Shown piece after piece: positions 48,957-59,800 of a stretch of DNA of 64,000 bases. How positions within the stretch are numbered: position 1 is the stretch's first letter; each line of letters opens with the position of its first letter. The notes beneath the pieces were generated by a model. The model was not told the DNA's origin, did not search any database, and saw only the letters and a list, made by a program, of their open reading frames with translations. The position numbers and the translations under genes were made by a program. The DNA comes from Liolophura sinensis (Eukaryota > Mollusca > Polyplacophora > Chitonida > Chitonidae), in the NCBI RefSeq assembly GCF_032854445.1, contig NC_088301.1:52813187-52877186 (forward strand), given 5' to 3'.

Positions 48957-50335
48957 TTTGTATAAACTCACGCGCATTCTTTTCATATATCGATATATCG
49001 GTTTATAAGGGAGGATTCATAAAAAAAATTTAAAAAAATAAAAACTTTTTTTCAGTTTGTTCCTTTTCAGAATACTTTCGCAGGTTTTCAGAATTACGTA
49101 TGAGACAATCCCATGAAGGATGTATAGGTGTTACAGAAATAGCCCAAAGTAATGCTGCCTTATATGGTCGTACAATTACTTCATGAATACAATTACTTCA
49201 TGAATAATGGCAAGGCTCAGCGTGAACTAACCCTTTTCTTATAAAGATGTTAAAAAATATAACACCTTTTACCCAACACATCCATGTGATGTGACGTCAT
49301 TAAGGAAGGTCGCTTTATGCAGCCTGTTTTCTATTCATTAACTCGTAAGAAGTATCACCGTTAATAAACTAAGTGTAGTAGAGAGTTGCAGCAACACATT
49401 TTCGAATTATACGTGGGCAAAAGATCAGAAAGTAAGACCCTAGATGTAGGTGCAAGTTGTAATCCATGGCCTGAACAGTGTAGCCATCACATTTTGATTT
49501 AATCGGAAATGATTTCTATCATTTTAAACCTGTCAAATAAAAATATGAGTTGTGCAGAGCCTTTTTATGGAACGTAACATTTACAACTTTGTGATATGTT
49601 AAGTTAAATAATAATTTCTATACCATCACGCGACATGAGTTAGGCTGTACTTAGGCTTTAGATGGAATGTTGTTTTGTTTTTTTTTTGTTTTTTTTTTTG
49701 GCAAAGTAGCCTACATTCTTAAATATGATGTACCGTTACAGACATTATCGAGTTGCTTGTTTTCTTCTCATGTCTATACAGTGCAAACCCATGTTTATGA
49801 TAGCATTAAATTTCATCCGATTGTGTATATATAGTGTGCTGATAAATGTATACTACACAAATTAATATCAACAAAATATAAAATAAATACGATTTATATT
49901 GTATAGAAGAGACATCGATCATGCGGTCCGTGCACTTATTTCCATTCAAAAGAAAAGTAACATTCAGTTGATCGTATACACGTATATGTTACATTATGAA
50001 AATATAGATATATAAAGATGTACCAAAAAGTGTCAGAATCTCTGGCTCTCTTCTTTATCATTTTATCTAATTTAACCCAAAGGTAAGGGCCGTGTAACGT
50101 GTTTAATCAGATCGCCACGTTGAACACATAAATGTTGCAATTAAAACGCAAATTAGATACATCTTTTGGTAAACGACATCATGTTAAACTATTTTAGTGG
50201 AAGATTTTGAGATAGTATTCTGATTAAATATACGCTTCTCGGACATTCCTTGCGACTTTCTGGCATCACCGGAGAGTGCTGATCAGAGTACGTGTATTTA
50301 TATCACTTTTCTAATTTCATACTGAGATTCTTAAT
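48957..50335. other. Intergenic, AT-rich
   Basis: No supported gene. Holds a 17-bp duplication at 49,171 and T-rich tracts at about 49,045 and 49,675-49,700. Confidence 0.4.
49171..49204. repeat. Perfect 17-bp tandem duplication
   Basis: TACAATTACTTCATGAA is present twice in direct succession, at 49,171-49,187 and 49,188-49,204. Confidence 0.95.
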
Positions 50336-50437
50336 TGGAGGTTTGTGTTGAACGCTTTGTTTTGGAAATTGGCCTAGAGATCATATACCTGGAATTAACA
50401 GCCATTGTGATTGACGTTTGGTATACGAATGTTTCTT
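50336..50437 (+). repeat. Diverged segmental repeat, copy 1
   Basis: The sequence from GGAGGTTTGTGTTGAACG through TTGGCCT to GGTATACGAATGTTTCT reappears with substitutions and small indels at about 51,172-51,270. The similarity covers about 100 bp, so the duplication is old. The copy includes the start codon of the ORF at 50,429. Confidence 0.7.
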
Positions 50438-50599
50438 ACGACCCTTAATATTAGATCTAGAATCATCAAATGGTTGATTTTGTTATCCCTTACCTTAATC
50501 TTCTTCGCTGTCAATCGCCTTCTTACAATGGAGAAACGGTCAGCGCATAAGATTAGTAAAACGTCTCGTATGATTGTATATTTATTTGTGTTTAGTTAA
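50429..50599 (+). CDS. Possible short type II membrane ORF or first exon
   Basis: 56 codons: a basic N-terminus (MFLTTLNIRSRIIK), a hydrophobic segment WLILLSLTLIFFAVNRLL (about residues 15-32), then a polar segment TMEKRSAHKISKTSR. This order is typical of Golgi glycosyltransferase or sulfotransferase signal anchors, where the catalytic domain would follow. No catalytic domain is found downstream, and a GTATGA donor-like site at 50,568 is weak. It could be an orphan first exon, a gene relic or chance. The upstream 95 bp including the ATG is duplicated at 51.2 kb, where ATG has become ATA. Confidence 0.25.
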   Translation: MFLTTLNIRSRIIKWLILLSLTLIFFAVNRLLTMEKRSAHKISKTSRMIVYLFVFS

Positions 50600-51171
50600 C
50601 AAAATCGCATTGTGCATTTCATTGTCTTCGCAAGTGTCATAAGTTTTCGTTCATGCATTGAAATCTTCATTAGCGTGGGAAAGGGGTATAAAACCGTCTC
50701 TCCAAGCTGGCAACAAATACAAATCTGATTGGACTTTGTAGCCAGTAAATACACATTTCGTAAAGTAAAAAAAGGACAAATGAAATCTATATTTTCATCT
50801 TAAAAACAAGATTATATAAAAGAATACATTATCAATCAAAGCCTATATTAATTGTTAAAATGCTATCTCTGAGGATAACTTTTAAACATAAAACCACTAA
50901 GCAATTTGTTTCTGTTTCTGGGATCCTGAATAACTAAGCTGCCCACTATGTTCTCCTGGAAGAGAACAACTATCCTTCAGACAACTTAGGTTACTAAGAG
51001 GATTGTTTTATTTTTCTGAATTTAAATAAAGATTGACCCAAATGGGTATCAAATCACAGTCTCCTTTCATGTCTCTTTCCGTCATTACTGGAAACTGTTA
51101 ACTCATTGTTGACTTTTTACTTGAATCCGTTGTAATTTCCCATACTTTACATAATTTACATAATTTCTATG
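50600..51171. other. Spacer between the diverged repeat copies
   Basis: AT-rich, no gene seen. The paired words CATAATTTACATAATTT near 51,150 are a small local duplication. Confidence 0.4.
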
Positions 51172-51270
51172 GTGGTTTGTGTTCAACATCGTTTTGGTAA
51201 TTGGCCTTGCGATTTATGACCCGGAACGTTCATTATGGTTAACGGCTGGTATACGAATATCTGTTTCTGC
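51172..51270 (+). repeat. Diverged segmental repeat, copy 2
   Basis: Matches 50,336-50,437: GGTTTGTGTTCAACAT, TTTTGGTAATTGGCCTT and GGTATACGAATATCTGTTTC are recognisable. The position of the other copy's ATG is ATA here, so no equivalent ORF exists. Confidence 0.7.
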
Positions 51271-51496
51271 CCCAACAGATTCTCTGCACCATACCACACC
51301 GCATCATCCTTCAACATGGGTTGTTTCCTCTTCCAAGCCACATCGTCTTTTCATTCCAAGCGTATTATAAGCATAATAGTGGTATTATTACCATAAAGCT
51401 TATGATCGTACCCCTTCGGTGCCTTTGCACCTGAATTAGTGTTTTCTCCGTACAAAAAATATATTATCGTTTCGTGCCAGACAGATGATTTCCTTG

Positions 51497-51560
51497 CAGC
51501 CCCTCCTCACTGTCACTACATCTTACCCTCTCTGTGACTACAGCGTGTCCTCTCTGTCAT
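51497..51560. repeat. Short outlying block of the 22-bp minisatellite
   Basis: Three degraded units (CCTCACTGTCACTACA, CTCTGTGACTACAGCG, CTCTCTGTCATTACA) precede the first copy of the flanking repeat. This shows that array and flank were duplicated together. Confidence 0.75.
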
Positions 51561-51748
51561 TACAAGCACATAATAATTCAAATTCAATGTCTTCGTTCTG
51601 TTTCTAGTATTTTTCCCACTGCAGTGTCCATTACATGTTCAGATTTTCCCAAGATGTAATCTTCAAAAATAACACTTATACCTAATTTTTAACAATCTCC
51701 ATGCAGACTGCACATTTTCCAGGGCTGATAGAGTTTCTCTCCTTATAG
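51561..51748 (+). repeat. Array-flanking direct repeat, copy A
   Basis: About 190 bp starting TACAAGCACATAATAATTCA, containing TATTTTTCCCACTGCAGTGT and CCAAGATGTAATCTTCAAAA. It recurs at 52,859-53,051 on the other side of the 22-bp array with moderate divergence. Confidence 0.88.
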
Positions 51749-52858
51749 CCTCTCCACTGTCACTACAGCCTGTCCCCACTGTCACTACAGCCTGTCCTTA
51801 CTGTTACCACAGCCTGTCCCCACTGTTACCACAGCCTGTCCCCACTGTTACCACAGCCTGTCCCCACTGTAACTACAGCATGTCCTTACTGTTACGACAG
51901 CCTGTCCCCACTGTTACCACAGCCTGTCCTCACCGTTACCACAGCCTGTCCTCACTGTCACTACCACATGTCCTCACTATTACAACAGCCTGTCCTCACT
52001 GTCACTACAGCCTGTCCTCACTGTTACAACAGCCTGTCCCCACTGTTACAACAGTCTGACAGTGCAGACAGGCTGTTGTAACAGTGAGGACATGTGGTAG
52101 TGACAGTGAGGAAAGGCTGTCACTGTCACTACAACCTGTCCTCACTGTCTCTACAGCCTGTCCTCACTGTTACAACAGCCTGTCCCCACTGTCACTACCC
52201 TCTGTCCTCACTGTCACTACAGCCTGTCCTTACTGTTACAACAGCCTATCCCTACTGTTAAGACAGCCTGTCCCCACTGTTACCACAGCTTGTCCTCACT
52301 TTCACTACAGCCTGTCCTCATTGTCACTACAGCCTGTCCTTACTGTTACAACAGCCTGTCCCCACTGTAACTACAGCCTGTCCTTACTGTCACTACAACC
52401 TGTCCTCACTGTTACAACAGCCTGTCCTTACTGTCACTACCACATCCTGTCCTCACTATTACGACAGCCTGTCCTCACTGTTACCACAGCCAGTCCTCAC
52501 TGTCACTACAGCCTGTCCTCACTGTCACTACAGCCTGTCCTCACTATTACGACAGCCTGTCCTCACCGTTACCACAGCCTGTCCTCACTGTCACTACCAC
52601 ATGTCCTCACTGTTACAACAGCCTGTCCACACTGTCATTACAGCCTGTCCTCACTATTACGACAGCCTGTCCTCACTGTTACCACAGCCTGTCCTCACTG
52701 TCACTACAGCCTGTCCTCACTGTCACTACAACCTGTCCTCACTGTCATTACAGCCTGTTCGCACTGTCACTACAACAATGTCCTCACTGTTACAACAGCC
52801 TGTTCGCACTGTCACTACAACCTGTCCTCTCAGTCATTACAACCTGTCCTCACTGTCA
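51749..52858. repeat. 22-bp minisatellite, ~50 units, with an inverted block
   Basis: The unit is CAGCCTGTCCTCACTGTTAC plus two bases, with TTACCA, TTACAA and TCACTA variants. The register is 22 bp, so frames rotate every unit. The 262-codon plus frame (52,084-52,872, SLQPVLTVTTACPHC repeats) and its overlapping frames are by-products of the stop-free unit. At 52,067-52,120 a 54-bp block lies in the opposite orientation. Confidence 0.96.
52067..52120 (-). repeat. Inverted block inside the 22-bp array
   Basis: The reverse complement of these 54 bp matches 52,574-52,627 with one mismatch and 51,941-51,994 with two. With the nearer copy it forms an inverted repeat with a ~72-bp loop, a potential cruciform or hairpin. 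Confidence 0.9.
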
Positions 52859-53051
52859 CTACATGCATATAATAATTCAAAATCATTGTCTTCGTTCTAT
52901 TTCGAGTATTTTTCCCACTGCAGTGTCCATTAGAGCGATCGTGAAATGTTCAGATTGTCCCAAGATGTAATCTTCAAAAATAAAACATACCTCGTACAAG
53001 TTTTTAATAATCTCCATGCAGACCCTGCACGTCTGATTTCTCTCCTTACAT
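52859..53051 (+). repeat. Array-flanking direct repeat, copy B
   Basis: Second copy of the ~190-bp flank. It shares TAATAATTCAAA, TATTTTTCCCACTGCAGTGT, CCAAGATGTAATCTTCAAAA and AATCTCCATGCAGAC with copy A but carries an extra ~12 bp (GAGCGATCGTGA). Confidence 0.88.
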
Positions 53052-53363
53052 GCACATTTTATGTACTGTCCACGCTGTTATTCGGATGTGATATACACAC
53101 ATATGCAGTACAGTTGTCCTATGGCTATTACATGAACATTACCAAGCCTTTGTGAACGATATATCGATATATACATGCTGGATGTTCACGGTGTCAATCA
53201 GTATGTTCCCACTGTTCCCGTACAGGTTTTCCCTTAATCGCAAATTGGAAATAATATTTTTTTCACTGTAGAATACGATTATTAAATAAGTTTATATGGC
53301 CTTGGACGTATGCACCTTATTTAACACACGTATATGCACCACAGCTTACCAGACGTATGTTCC
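53052..53363. other. Intergenic, no feature seen
   Basis: AT-rich unique-looking sequence with a short ATATCGATATAT palindrome at about 53,161. Confidence 0.4.
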
Positions 53364-53640
53364 ATTTAAATGAATGAATGAATGCTTGGAGTTTAACGTC
53401 GTATAAAGTTTTCAGTCACATGATGAGGATTCGTTAGAAGTGTGTACATATAGTGAGCCCATGTCGCCAATGTGCTGTCACCATTGAAGTATCATACCGC
53501 AGACACCAGACATGACATCCAAGCCACATTATACTGTCATCGAGTCAACCAATCCTGTTTCCATACCCTAATTTCTTAGCGCTGAGTACCAAGCGAGGCA
53601 GCAACAAGTACCATTTTTAAAGTCTTTGGTATGACCTGAT
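53364..53640 (-). mobile_element. tRNA-type SINE of a second molluscan family (minus)
   Basis: In minus orientation the element ends with GTTAAACTCCAAGCATTCAT and an ATTC-repeat tail (53,368-53,395 on plus). Upstream of that come TGACTGAAAACTTTATACGA and, towards the head, GACTTTAAAAATGGTACTTG. I recall this layout, with a GACGTTAAAC..CAAGCATTCATTCATT end, as a repeat common in bivalve and gastropod sequences. The tRNA-like head (towards 53,640-53,665) is eroded. No target-site duplication is visible. Confidence 0.65.
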
Positions 53641-55620
53641 CAAGGTCATATGCCAAACTTACCTAACGTGCATTCCTGAATGCTGTATGAATACCACCGT
53701 CGTAACTTTGTTTGGCATTATCGTGGTTTACGAGTTTTCGGAGTTTGGAAGCATTTATCCTTGGTTGACTTGATGTGTAATCATCATTTAAATACACCTG
53801 AGACAGAGTTTGTTCAGATCGTAATCCATTGTCCTTCAGATACAGGTGTTGGTGGGATTGTGGTGGTGGATTTGATAGAGGATGTATGTGTTTTGACCTG
53901 GAATTTCCGCCTCATTGACCAATTGACAGTGAAGAGTTAACCGCGCCAACGGGATAGTTAGCCGCGCCCACATGAAAAAAAAGGCAGGTGCGATGCTGAA
54001 TGTACCACTATAGCTGCCACGCTTAGCTCGAAACAACTGCGATACCAGATAGCATTTCTCCATTTCCGTATATATTCCAACATTGACACAAAAATGTTGT
54101 TCACAGGACCTAGACAGTAAGTGAAATGAAAATAACATTTATGTTTCCGCCAAATGGGCAGAAGAAAAGGAAGTCTTAACGCATTGTCACAAATAACTAA
54201 TATTCTTGATGGACATTGCCCTTACAATGCCAAATAGTTCGTTTATTTATGTCTTTCGTATGTGTACAGAACAGATTTCGACGTTTTTGTTGACACTAAC
54301 ATAAACTTACACTGCATGTATATTGTTCACAGCATTTTACAATATAGTCCTGTTGACTCTGACTACACAGGGTATTCATTTCCTCTCACTTTCGAGCTGT
54401 TGAAATCCACGACCCCCGCGGGGTTCCTAAGGCTTATGTTTTCCACTTCCGCTATTATTACAAAAGGCAGCTAGCATTATTCGGCTGAGTAGTTCTATAG
54501 CACATACTGAACCATTTTTCAAGCTAAAGGGTCAAATTCTCAGATCCCAATTTTATTTTAAAAAGCACCCCCCCCCCCCAAAAAAAGAACCAAATAGCAA
54601 GCAGATTGATTGATTGATTACTTTTGAACACAATACTCATGAAATTTTCACAAAAGAAGACAGTATTATGGTTGGGGGAATTAAGAGTGCCCGGTGTAAA
54701 CCATCAACGAATCTATACGTGTGACGTACAATGCCCCATGCGAGAACCGTCGTCAGGTTATTTAAAAAAAAAAAGGCTCAAGAATCTACAAAATTATTCC
54801 CAAAGCTGAGACTGAACTCTCAACCGGTAGGAGAGTCGCCTACCTTATTCAATACATGCACAAATTAGTAATCAGTTCTTGCCTTCGGCACTTTCAATAA
54901 ACATCAAACAAACTTCCAATCTATTATTTATATCTGTGCATGTATTAAAATATATACACGTGAATGGTTTATAGCAGTGTTTGGAAACATGTTCTGCAAA
55001 TTCATCACAGTGTTTGCATGGAGCTTATGTATGAATGTAGGCCTATGTGTTTTTGGTATCCAGAACACGTTATACACAACATTATTCCCGCCAATGTGGT
55101 TTTCATTTTTGCATGTACTACGCCAGCATCTTTTGGTGGTGCATGAATAAAATTACATCAAACTTTTGTTTGTGAACTTGCTCTGGTTCTTGCAGGTGTG
55201 TCACGCATATATCGGCCTATCTTTAAAACTTTCTGATAATATCACTGGCAGGTGCTACAGTTCTTAACAGTTCCATCAGCCAAAATGGATATTAACAATA
55301 TACTAGAAATAGTAACAGTTTAATTATTGAAATGATTAGACCAAAGTCTCAAATACATAAATGTCACTGCATTATAATCAGTAATAATTAACGTGTAGGT
55401 CCCTCTGTTGCTTCTTAAAAGAAACATAAAACATGCCAGAAATATATATGCCCAATATTGTAGTGTATTGCGTAGTCGTATATATGCACAGTACAGTGAT
55501 AACGGTATACCTTGGAAAGGAGAAGGGAAGGGAGATTCAGTATGCAGGCAATGAACTGTCCCGGGCACTGCGCACTTTCCAGGCCTTCCCCAGCCAGAGC
55601 CTGCCCTGAAATGACTGGTC
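53641..55620. other. Intergenic, no supported gene
   Basis: Short random-looking open frames only. Contains a C-run followed by an A-run at about 54,569-54,586 and a TTGA tetranucleotide repeat at about 54,607. Confidence 0.4.
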
Positions 55621-56300
55621 CCCTACATTACATTTCCACACTGACAATGGCCGCCGGAGGTAGGTGAAATTCTGTTTATTCCCTTACAGTTGAAGGTTTG
55701 TTCTCGATGACAACTCAGTTCTCCCTGGTGACAAGCTCGGCGATACAGTGTAGGTTTGATGATCGTGGCCATAGCCAGGGATTCCAGTTCACGGAGCATA
55801 CTTGTGCGGTTTACCCTGTACATATGTGCTAGGCCTAACGCTGTGGCCCATGTATGATGTGTACGAGCTTACCCTGCTATAGCCCAGTCGAACTGACGCT
55901 TTTCCCGGGCCTCGGCTTCACACAAAGCAGAAATCGGATTTTTGAGGCCCTACACGAAGGGTTTCGCTGCATAGTACCACTCTCGCGCATAGCTTTTCAA
56001 CGTACATTTTAAATTTTGAAGTGTGGAGCCTGTTGAATTTTTACCATAATGGTTCCGCATGGCTTGTGATTACCCCGCCCACTTTTTAACCACCACGTGG
56101 TTGGGTGATTGTGACATGTTTGTAAACAAACCCTTACGCGCCTGTCATCTTGCACGCGGATCCTTGGATACCGCATTGTGGCCTTCCGGTCACAACGACC
56201 TATGTGTAGGTGCTCATCGCCCGAATATTTTCGTCGTTTTCACGAATTCTCTTCATTTACAGATGCGAATTTTTCTCAAGTTTGTTTTCATCTAAAATAG
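55621..56300. promoter_or_regulatory. CpG-richer, promoter-like segment
   Basis: Higher C, G and CpG than its surroundings. It contains ACAATGGCCGCCGGAG/GTAGGT at 55,645-55,665 (an ATG in good context followed by a splice donor, plus strand), a GC box CCCCGCCC at 56,073-56,080 and an E-box CACGTG at 56,094-56,099. It may be the promoter and first exon of the plus-strand gene whose acceptor is at 61,797. If the ATG exon were spliced directly there it would only make a short uORF ending after 11 codons or so. This link is inference; no TATA box is visible. Confidence 0.35.
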
Positions 56301-56779
56301 AATAACCTATATCCATGGATATTGTTCCAGGCAAGGCGAAAATAATCGATAAATTCTAGGTGTCGAATGCAATATTGCCGAGCGCCGAGAACCACCAGCT
56401 AGCATAGCTGAGCTTGGCCTCAAGTATTCGTTCACTATGTGTACACTGTGTGGGGATAGGAGAGAAGGCGAACGGCTGAATCCCTCCGTGTTTATTCATG
56501 CTAGCTCACTCAACCTACTGTACGTGTTTACACGATTATTTCAGAATTAAATACACGTATTATTCTATGTATGAGATCGTTCTTACTGCACTGTTAACAA
56601 ACGTAATCTTAATTGTATACAGGTGCTGGCAAATTCCTTTTGATCAGTAATGGGTTGGCGCGTCCTACTTCATTCCTAATAGGGCGCCCGTCTGTCCGTC
56701 CGTCTATCTGGATATAGAGCAGACAGTCTAATCTTTATGTGAGGGCAGGCGCTGATGCGCGATTAGTAGGAACTGCAGT
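56301..56779. other. Intergenic or intron, no feature seen
   Basis: Moderately CpG-containing unique sequence, then a GTCCGTCC-type short repeat at about 56,693-56,704. Confidence 0.35.
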
Positions 56780-56882
56780 TATTTATTTATGTATTCATTT
56801 ATTTATTTGATTGGTGTTTTTCGCCGTACTCAAGAATATTCTACTGATTTGACGGCTACCAGCATTATGGTGGGAGAACAGT
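56780..56882 (-). mobile_element. SINE 3' fragment (minus)
   Basis: The plus strand shows a TTTATTTA tail, then TTGATTGGTGTTTTTCGCCG and TACTCAAGAATATTCTACTG, then GGCTACCAGCATTATGGTGG. This is the reverse complement of the 3' end of the SINE at 46.4 kb. It is 5'-truncated beyond GGTGGGAGAACA. Confidence 0.88.
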
Positions 56883-59800
56883 GTTGAATATCGATACTGT
56901 AATTTTAAAGTAATTATTGGTAACTTGTACATAAAAGGTTTGATCGTGGCTGTTCTGATCATTATTAAGGGCCTTTAACAGCATAACAATGTACAACAAC
57001 CTGATATCGCCTTTGAAGTATTCATATTTTAAAATATAAGATATTATATTTTGTATGCTATTGACACAATATATACCTGGCGAAAATTACGTACACACCC
57101 ATGTATACAGACGGGAAATTAAGTTATTTTCTAATGAGTATACACTGTGTGTATATATGGAACCATATATAACTAATAATTGTGCTCAAGTCTGCATGAA
57201 TCTTCACGGTAAGGTATACAGGCATTTTAGACCATACCATTCACAAGGCGAAGATACAATGGGTACAAGGTATGCCTTTGTTGAGTGCGTCGATTAACTG
57301 GTAGTGGTATAGTGTCCACCTCGATGTGGACAGGTCTGGGGTCCAAACCAGGTCTGGTCAAACCCAGATCGCTGCCTATAGCATTAGAGCGGGGAAACAA
57401 GACTGGTTGGCACATGTAGGTGGGATGTCATGTCTCTAGCATGATATTTCAGTTGTGCACTTCCACAAGAAGACACAATAATGACTAATGACTCCTCGTG
57501 GTCATTTAACAATAAAATTGTAAGGTACGACATACCCCCCCCCCCCCACCCATGCAAACATGCATACAGACGTATGCCTATATACAAAGTATACTATTCC
57601 TGAATCGTCTTGAACATATCTACGTATACTCTTTTCTGTTTGCAGTTTTTCTGTGGAATTGTATGAGCATACGCTACCAACCAGCATATTTATAGACAAT
57701 GATAATAAATTTATTTCTGTCTCCTACATGTAATAGATGTCGGCTTCAGGTATTCGGTCGGATTTTGTTGCGAGAGATAATATATACAGGCAGAACGGTC
57801 GTGGTACATGTGTATAATACAGAAGTTACCGCTTCTGGTTAATGATCAAATTTCTTGTTGCATCAGTCGAGGAGTGCATGTCATTATTCCATTCACTCAT
57901 TTGAACTCTAAAAGTTCGTTGACCTGTAGCAAACCAATGACAGGCTAGTGGACGGTGTCACGATAAATCGCAGTGCTGCTTATGGCCATAAGAGCGTGAA
58001 CGTTTACAGGTAACATTATGTAACAGATGTCTTTCTAGTAAAATATGTTGTATCATTTTGAGTATGGGTTATAACCCCATTGCAAGGGTTTTGAGAGGTT
58101 AAAGCGCCCTTATTGTCTGCGGAAAATCTGGCTCAATCCAATATAAGGACAATGCTCGGTACAAGACTGTTAAATTTTCGACCTTGGTACCCCCTTGGTG
58201 CTATACCTACATATACTTCATCTAAGCTTGCACTGGTCAGTCCGATTTCAGCTTAAAATGTTAATAAGTTTTGTGTCCTTATCTGTTGTCTTTGCAATGC
58301 CCTTCCATTGATACAGCAACAATAAATAGTGAGATAATGATAAACTTCACATCCTTCTGTGTGCACATGAACTGTGCCTCTTCGACATCGTAGGGAACTC
58401 TTGAATGAGTATCTTTTGCGTTTTCTTCATTTATTTGTTTGTTCCGTCCGCTTGTCATACCTGTAATGTGACTAGTTTTCAACTAATCAGGTTCATACTA
58501 ACACGGTAACATGAGGTCATTCTAGAGATTTGATTGATTTTCCCTTTTAGCACATATATGCTGAAAATGATAATTTGTCTCGTGATGACATAAGAGTGGG
58601 AGATCTGTAAACTAATGAGTTTGTTTGAAATTGTAATCTTATGATTATTGACAATTGCACTTGTGGTCAAGTAAATTCACCGCAAGCGCGAAAGTTGATT
58701 GATATATGATCTTACATAACAGGCAAATAATACAATTGTCATTTTTTAGTTCAGTCATGGTTTATTCTGACTTTTTGTGACAAAGCTTGTGGTAATGAGA
58801 TCGCCATCACAGTGGATTGAAGATATGGAAAAGCAACAGCTACATATAGATTGCTATATATAGAAAAACAGCTTTTGATGATTGTGCATGGTTTGTATAC
58901 CCCGATTTATATCAAACGCTTTGGCATCACTACACACAGTACACGACTCCCATGCGCAACGACGTATGGTTAACAGTGGATTTACTTATTATTTTTTTTT
59001 TTGCCTACATTCCAGTCAGGCGAACCCTTGCCAAAGTCTAATAACTATAGACGGTATTCTTAGAGTGTCATATGTCGCCACCCTGAAGTCACTGAATATT
59101 TCAGAAACATCAGTGCAAGAGAGAAACACTAAGGATAAAACTCAGCTTGGTGAATTTAGTGTTAAGATAATGCCTCTCCATGTGAACTATCCATTTGCTG
59201 CTGGACTTAGTTTATACAATACATCTGTATATACTTTGTCATTTCATATAACAATATGCATTCTCAAAAATCGGCGTGTATCTTTATTTTATAATCTCGA
59301 ATTAGAAACACAAAGTTGGTAAAATGTTTTCAAAGTTACTGTACCTATATTATTAATGTGTTGTATGGAAATGAATTTAAGACACTCCATTCTGTAAATT
59401 CAAAAGAGTGATTTTGGTTCCTGTTATAGATTGATGACGAATTCTTTGGGAAGCTGCTAAACTTTTATCTAAGTTTCTATACTCTCACCTTTAACTAGTA
59501 CTTGAGGAGTCCTTGTCAGCATACCATCGTGGCAGTTTTTTCCTTGAGGTAACATGTTCATTTGAAGTTTCACTTCAGGTTCTGTATTCATCTAAATTGT
59601 CTTTTCAACTGGGCATATTACCGCACAATATTAAGAGATCTTGCAATGACTGAATCTGCTGACGATTTTAGAGTTTATGTGCCATTTATCTTGTTTTAGA
59701 GAGCGTGCCAATGAAAATAACTGGATCCTAGAGCACAAAGTTTCGCTATTCTTCACGGCTTTAGCCCGCAGCATTCGTTGTCGTTTGGCCATCGACCCGT

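Noticed and set aside
52084-52872. 262-codon frame over the 22-bp array
   Set aside because: The period is not a multiple of three and all frames are similarly open; a by-product of the repeat.
55690-55960. Minus-strand exon-like pieces (EAEAREKRQFDWAIA and MLRELESLAMATIIKPTLYR)
   Set aside because: They look codon-like and have donor-like GTAAG sites, but the only intron that could join them would be under 70 bp and the first piece is just 26 codons.
57295-57375. Functional tRNA gene
   Set aside because: A- and B-box-like words are present, but the acceptor and anticodon stems do not pair, so only a SINE remnant is called.
58882-59322. 146-codon plus-strand open frame
   Set aside because: Starts without context, contains a Phe run over a T-tract, and shows no domain; treated as chance.
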